The notes beneath the pieces are model-generated. The model had not been told where the DNA came from. It did no database searches and saw nothing but the letters and a program-made list of their open reading frames with translations. A stretch of 11,312 nucleotides of DNA from Clostridiales bacterium UBA8960. GTDB taxonomy: Bacteria > Bacillota > Clostridia > Peptostreptococcales > Acidaminobacteraceae. This document shows, piece by piece, positions 8,601 to 11,312 of this stretch (positions within the stretch are counted from its first letter, which is position 1; each line of letters begins with the position of its first letter). The position numbers and the translations under genes were made by a program. The stretch lies in the NCBI GenBank assembly GCA_003482695.1, contig DMYC01000378.1:1-11312 (forward strand). The letters are read 5' to 3'.

Positions 8601-10451
8601 TTAGTATGACAGGTACTCGATAATCGCATAATCTTCATAATGAAGGTTTTGATTTTTGTTGAAATACTCGGAGATTTCATTTTTTTCAGCAACATCCCTT
8701 ACGATATCTGAAACATACCATCGTCCGTTGATGAAGGATTCAACCCAGTACTCGGTGCTATCCAGTGCTATGCCTTTTACGATTCTGGCAGGAATATCGA
8801 TGGATCTGAGAAATCCTGTATATAACATGCAAAGTTCAATGCTATTTGCGCGCGTTTGGTCGATGAGTTCCCGAACGGACATAATCTTGCCATCTCTGAG
8901 TGTTTCCGTATAAATGTAATTGCCTAAAATCCAATCATATAAGGCTTTCGATTTAGCGGCTTGATTGGTCAGTCTAAATGTCAATGTGTTGGAAATATTA
9001 TAAAGTGCATCATAATCGTAGTTTATATATTCTGTAGGCAATACATATCTTATCTGATCTGCAGATATGTTTAAGACGCTAAACTTCATGATGTTGTCAA
9101 TCGTGCTTAAATTGACATCCAATCTCAACGTTTCCAAGACGAGTTTGTCGAGCAAAACATCAAATGGAAGATCGATTTCATCCTGATTTATAGATTCAGC
9201 TTCAATTGGCGGCGTGACTAAACTAGCGTTTTCTTCGTCTTCGATGCGATCTAGTACAACTGTGATGTTGTGCTTGCCAAGTCCAAATGGCGTGAATATA
9301 CGCGTGTTAAACGCACCATCTATTACAGGCGCATAATAGCTGACTTGCTCGCCTTCTTTTGAAACGACAACGTGAAAACCTTTGACCATGTCCGAATTGC
9401 TGATGGTCCCGGTAAACGCAAACTGATTGTTGACGGGCATATTCGAGAAAATGGTCTTTCTAAAATCAATACCAAGCGAGTGGAAACTGCCAAGTTCTGT
9501 ATAGTGCTCAAGTTGTTCGTTGATGGAAAGTTTTGTGATGCTGAACGTACCGGCAATTAAATCAAATATTTCCTTGCTTTCCAAATAAGCATCGACGGAG
9601 CGGTACTCTCCAAGTAAGGTGTAGCCATTTGCTTGTTCGAAAAACACGTATAAAATGTAGTGCTTCATTCCATCGGCCGATTCAATATCATATGTCACAA
9701 CATCTGACAAGTACTCACCAAGCCTTACTGTGCTGCTTGAAATCAACTGGAAAGATGCGCCATGTTGCTGCTCTAATTCGGCGATGAGGTTTTCCCTTAA
9801 CAAGGAGCGTGTGAATGGCTGACTCAGTGGATGATAATTCGCGGTTAATGTATAGGGTTCAAACATGTCATCTGTTTCAAATTTGTTGTTTTCAGTTTCT
9901 GATTTTTTCCAGTACTCAGGAATATAAAAACTGATCCCCCAGTTTGCTATGCTCGCCCTTTTAAAATGACGATAACCGAACTGTTGATACTCAAGGATGT
10001 TTTCCCGATGGTCAATGGATACGGACCTTGATGAAAGGTCACTTGTGTGGTTCATCTCGAGCGTTTTTGCCGCAAATGACGCCGATATAAATAGATCACC
10101 GTCGTAAATCACGGCGTGTACAGGCATCCTTTTAACTTGTCCATTCACAAAGGCATTTTTCGTATGCGGCTTGAACTTAAGGAAGAGGTTGTCTCGATAG
10201 GCGATAATCTCTCCTGTCGACTCAATCCACAAAACCTGAGCGCCAATTTTTTCGAAAAATAGTCGTGCAGAGACCATGACTTCGCCACCCAACAAAAATG
10301 GCGTCTTTTCAAAAGCGATTTCCTGGTTCGATAGATAGACCTTTGCAGACGTTCTTTCTCCACCCATATGTGGATTTGCATGTGAAACGCCTTTTCCCGT
10401 AAGCACGATCACTAGAAATAGGATCGCTAAGATTGAACATTTTTTAATCAT
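8601..10451 (-). CDS. secreted protein with copper-amine-oxidase-like N-domain and degenerate transglutaminase-like C-domain
   Basis: 616 residues. The signal peptide (MIKK, hydrophobic 6-18, likely cleavage after SHA at about 25) sends it out of the cell. Residues about 37-150 resemble the copper amine oxidase N-terminal-like domain common in clostridial surface proteins (paired beta blocks with V-S-A-R-L-F-F-E and F-V-N-G). Residues 165-305 look like a PsbP/DcrB-type sheet (SFYIPEYW onward), and 315-400 is beta-rich. The C-terminal part, about 495-590, follows the transglutaminase-like pattern (FLRSIDIPARIVKG, YWVESFINGRWYVSD). Aligned by eye to the usual G-x-C...LLRa-GIPAR and HAWVE motifs, the catalytic Cys position is Ser537 and the His is Glu567, while Asp582 remains; Cys541 is four residues too far on. 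It is therefore probably non-catalytic and may bind protein or wall. The start ATG at 10451 follows GTGGAG. A single gene with its own terminator side; divergent from rho. Function unknown. Confidence 0.82.
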   Translation of the reverse strand: MIKKCSILAILFLVIVLTGKGVSHANPHMGGERTSAKVYLSNQEIAFEKTPFLLGGEVMVSARLFFEKIGAQVLWIESTGEIIAYRDNLFLKFKPHTKNAFVNGQVKRMPVHAVIYDGDLFISASFAAKTLEMNHTSDLSSRSVSIDHRENILEYQQFGYRHFKRASIANWGISFYIPEYWKKSETENNKFETDDMFEPYTLTANYHPLSQPFTRSLLRENLIAELEQQHGASFQLISSSTVRLGEYLSDVVTYDIESADGMKHYILYVFFEQANGYTLLGEYRSVDAYLESKEIFDLIAGTFSITKLSINEQLEHYTELGSFHSLGIDFRKTIFSNMPVNNQFAFTGTISNSDMVKGFHVVVSKEGEQVSYYAPVIDGAFNTRIFTPFGLGKHNITVVLDRIEDEENASLVTPPIEAESINQDEIDLPFDVLLDKLVLETLRLDVNLSTIDNIMKFSVLNISADQIRYVLPTEYINYDYDALYNISNTLTFRLTNQAAKSKALYDWILGNYIYTETLRDGKIMSVRELIDQTRANSIELCMLYTGFLRSIDIPARIVKGIALDSTEYWVESFINGRWYVSDIVRDVAEKNEISEYFNKNQNLHYEDYAIIEYLSY

Positions 10452-10552
10452 ATATCTACTCCACTATTTGATATGCGCCTAAAAGTATGTTAGGCTATAT
10501 ATTAGACTATATCATAAAAAGTTAGAATGTGATATATAGGTTGGAGGACCGG
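10452..10552. promoter_or_regulatory. divergent control region between the surface-protein gene and rho
   Basis: A 101-base AT-rich spacer. It holds two direct repeats of TTAGRCTATAT at 10490-10500 and 10502-10512 (12-base period, one mismatch), an inverted repeat GCCTAA (10477-10482) with TTAGGC (10490-10495), and a second, TATATCA (10508-10514) with TGATATA (10530-10536). On the minus strand TGATATAGT (10506-10514) is an extended -10 candidate for the surface-protein gene. No clear sigma-A pair is seen for rho, although TAGAAT (10523-10528) is a possible -10. The rho ribosome binding site is GGAGGA at 10543-10548. Confidence 0.45.
10506..10514 (-). promoter_or_regulatory. possible extended -10 promoter of the surface-protein gene
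   Basis: On the minus strand TGATATAGT carries TG one base before TATAGT (10506-10511). No convincing -35 box. Transcription would start near 10499, inside the direct repeats, giving a leader of about 48 bases. Confidence 0.3.
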
Positions 10553-11312
10553 ATGGATATACTCAATCTTCAAAAGAAAAAAGTGTCGGACTTAAGAGAA
10601 ATCGCTTTGGCGATGGGCTTTACCGAGCTATCCAAGTACAAAAAAGACGCATTGATCGATCTGATCGTCAATGGAAACCTTGAGTCGAAATCCATTGAAG
10701 AAGACCCATTTGTTTCTGAAATTGAAGTCCATCTGGATAATGATGACGTCGAAGAAGTTGAAGAGGCTGATGAAACAGAAGAAGTCACTTTGATGGAAAC
10801 GGGGATGGTATATGAAGAAGTGCAAAAAAAGCCTGCGAGGTTTCAGCAGGGGACTCAAGATGTCGAAGGTGTACTTGAGATTATTGAGCAAGGCTACGGA
10901 TTCTTGCGTTTCGAGAACTTTTTATCCAGCGAGCAAGATGTCTATGTATCGCCTTCTCAAATCAGAAAATTTTCCATGCGTACTGGCGATAAAATATTGG
11001 GCGCAACGAGAGAACCGAATGCAGGTGAGCGTTTTAGAGCGTTGCTTTACGTTAAATCCATCAATGGACTAAAACCAGAGTCGAACTACAAAAGGCCAAA
11101 ATTCGACGACCTCACGCCTATGTACCCTCAAGAGAGATTTAGACTTTCTGGGAACCGTTCAGATCATGCCATGCGGATTATTGGTATCGTATCTCCGATC
11201 GGAAAAGGACAGCGTGGTTTAATTGTCGCCCCTCCAAAATCCGGAAAGACGATTTTGCTTCAGAAGATTGCTAAAGCGATTAGCGAAAATTATCCAGAAG
11301 TCGAGTTGATCG
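10553..11312 (+). CDS. rho: transcription termination factor Rho, C-terminal part cut by window edge
   Basis: ATP-driven RNA helicase that ends transcription at C-rich, unstructured RNA. 253 codons are in the window, a little over half of the protein. Order: Rho N-terminal helix bundle (about 1-45, LQKKKVSDLREIA), an acidic linker (about 49-82, rich in Glu and Asp), the RNA-binding cold-shock-like domain (about 103-175, with EGVLEIIEQGYGFLR and DVYVSPSQIRKF), the LTPMYPQERFRL link at 187-198, and the ATPase Walker A APPKSGKT at 226-233. The rest of the ATPase lies beyond the edge. The start ATG at 10553 follows GGAGGA (10543-10548). Rho genes are often autoregulated by early termination in their leader; the spacer here is short, with no long C-rich tract. 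The family call is certain. Confidence 0.97.
   Translation, partial: MDILNLQKKKVSDLREIALAMGFTELSKYKKDALIDLIVNGNLESKSIEEDPFVSEIEVHLDNDDVEEVEEADETEEVTLMETGMVYEEVQKKPARFQQGTQDVEGVLEIIEQGYGFLRFENFLSSEQDVYVSPSQIRKFSMRTGDKILGATREPNAGERFRALLYVKSINGLKPESNYKRPKFDDLTPMYPQERFRLSGNRSDHAMRIIGIVSPIGKGQRGLIVAPPKSGKTILLQKIAKAISENYPEVELI

Noticed and set aside
8829..8831. Cys541 as the transglutaminase nucleophile
   Set aside because: It lies only eight residues before the conserved Arg, whereas the family nucleophile is about twelve before; that place is Ser537.
9323..9560. Small overlapping open frames on both strands in the surface-protein gene
   Set aside because: They are shadows of the 616-residue frame without ribosome binding sites or recognisable sequence.
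10570..10891. Minus-strand frames over rho, rich in Ser or Phe
   Set aside because: Low-complexity antisense of the acidic rho linker codons; no start signals.

Overview
The window looks like a chromosomal housekeeping and metabolism segment from a low-to-moderate GC, Gram-positive, anaerobic Firmicute of the Clostridia type. The grounds are strong AGGAGG-type ribosome binding sites before almost every gene, consensus sigma-A promoters, U-rich intrinsic terminators, an S-layer-homology (SLH) surface protein, and a pair of amino-acid fermentation genes (kal-kce) typical of lysine-fermenting anaerobes. The exact genus cannot be named from the sequence alone. No mobile element, CRISPR array, tRNA or rRNA was seen.

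Left block (1-3443, minus strand): a tight three-gene unit read right to left. It runs alpha/beta hydrolase, then a membrane-anchored MurF-type ligase, then D-Ala-D-Ala ligase (ddl, cut by the left edge). The last two make D-Ala-D-Ala and attach it to the peptidoglycan precursor. The hydrolase stop codon directly abuts the murF start, and ddl starts 14 bases after murF.

Centre (3444-8600, plus strand): a 154-base divergent spacer with a near-palindrome and an extended -10 promoter leads into a secreted SLH protein. Next come a consensus promoter, a structured ~105-base leader ending in an intrinsic terminator, and pyrG (CTP synthase). Another promoter then drives kal and kce, which encode two steps of 3,5-diaminohexanoate (lysine) fermentation. 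A strong hairpin terminator closes this block and lies between convergent genes.

Right block (8601-11312): a minus-strand secreted protein has a copper-amine-oxidase-type N-terminal domain and a C-terminal transglutaminase-like domain whose catalytic Cys and His appear to be replaced. It is divergent from the transcription terminator gene rho, which is cut by the right edge. The roughly 100-base spacer holds 12-base-period direct repeats and two inverted repeats.

The points most worth following are the pyrG leader, which does not fit the known poly-G CTP-sensing start; a hairpin that would hide the kal ribosome binding site only in read-through transcripts from pyrG; the MurF with a polytopic membrane N-terminus; and the apparently dead transglutaminase domain. 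No wholly new multi-gene system was identified.
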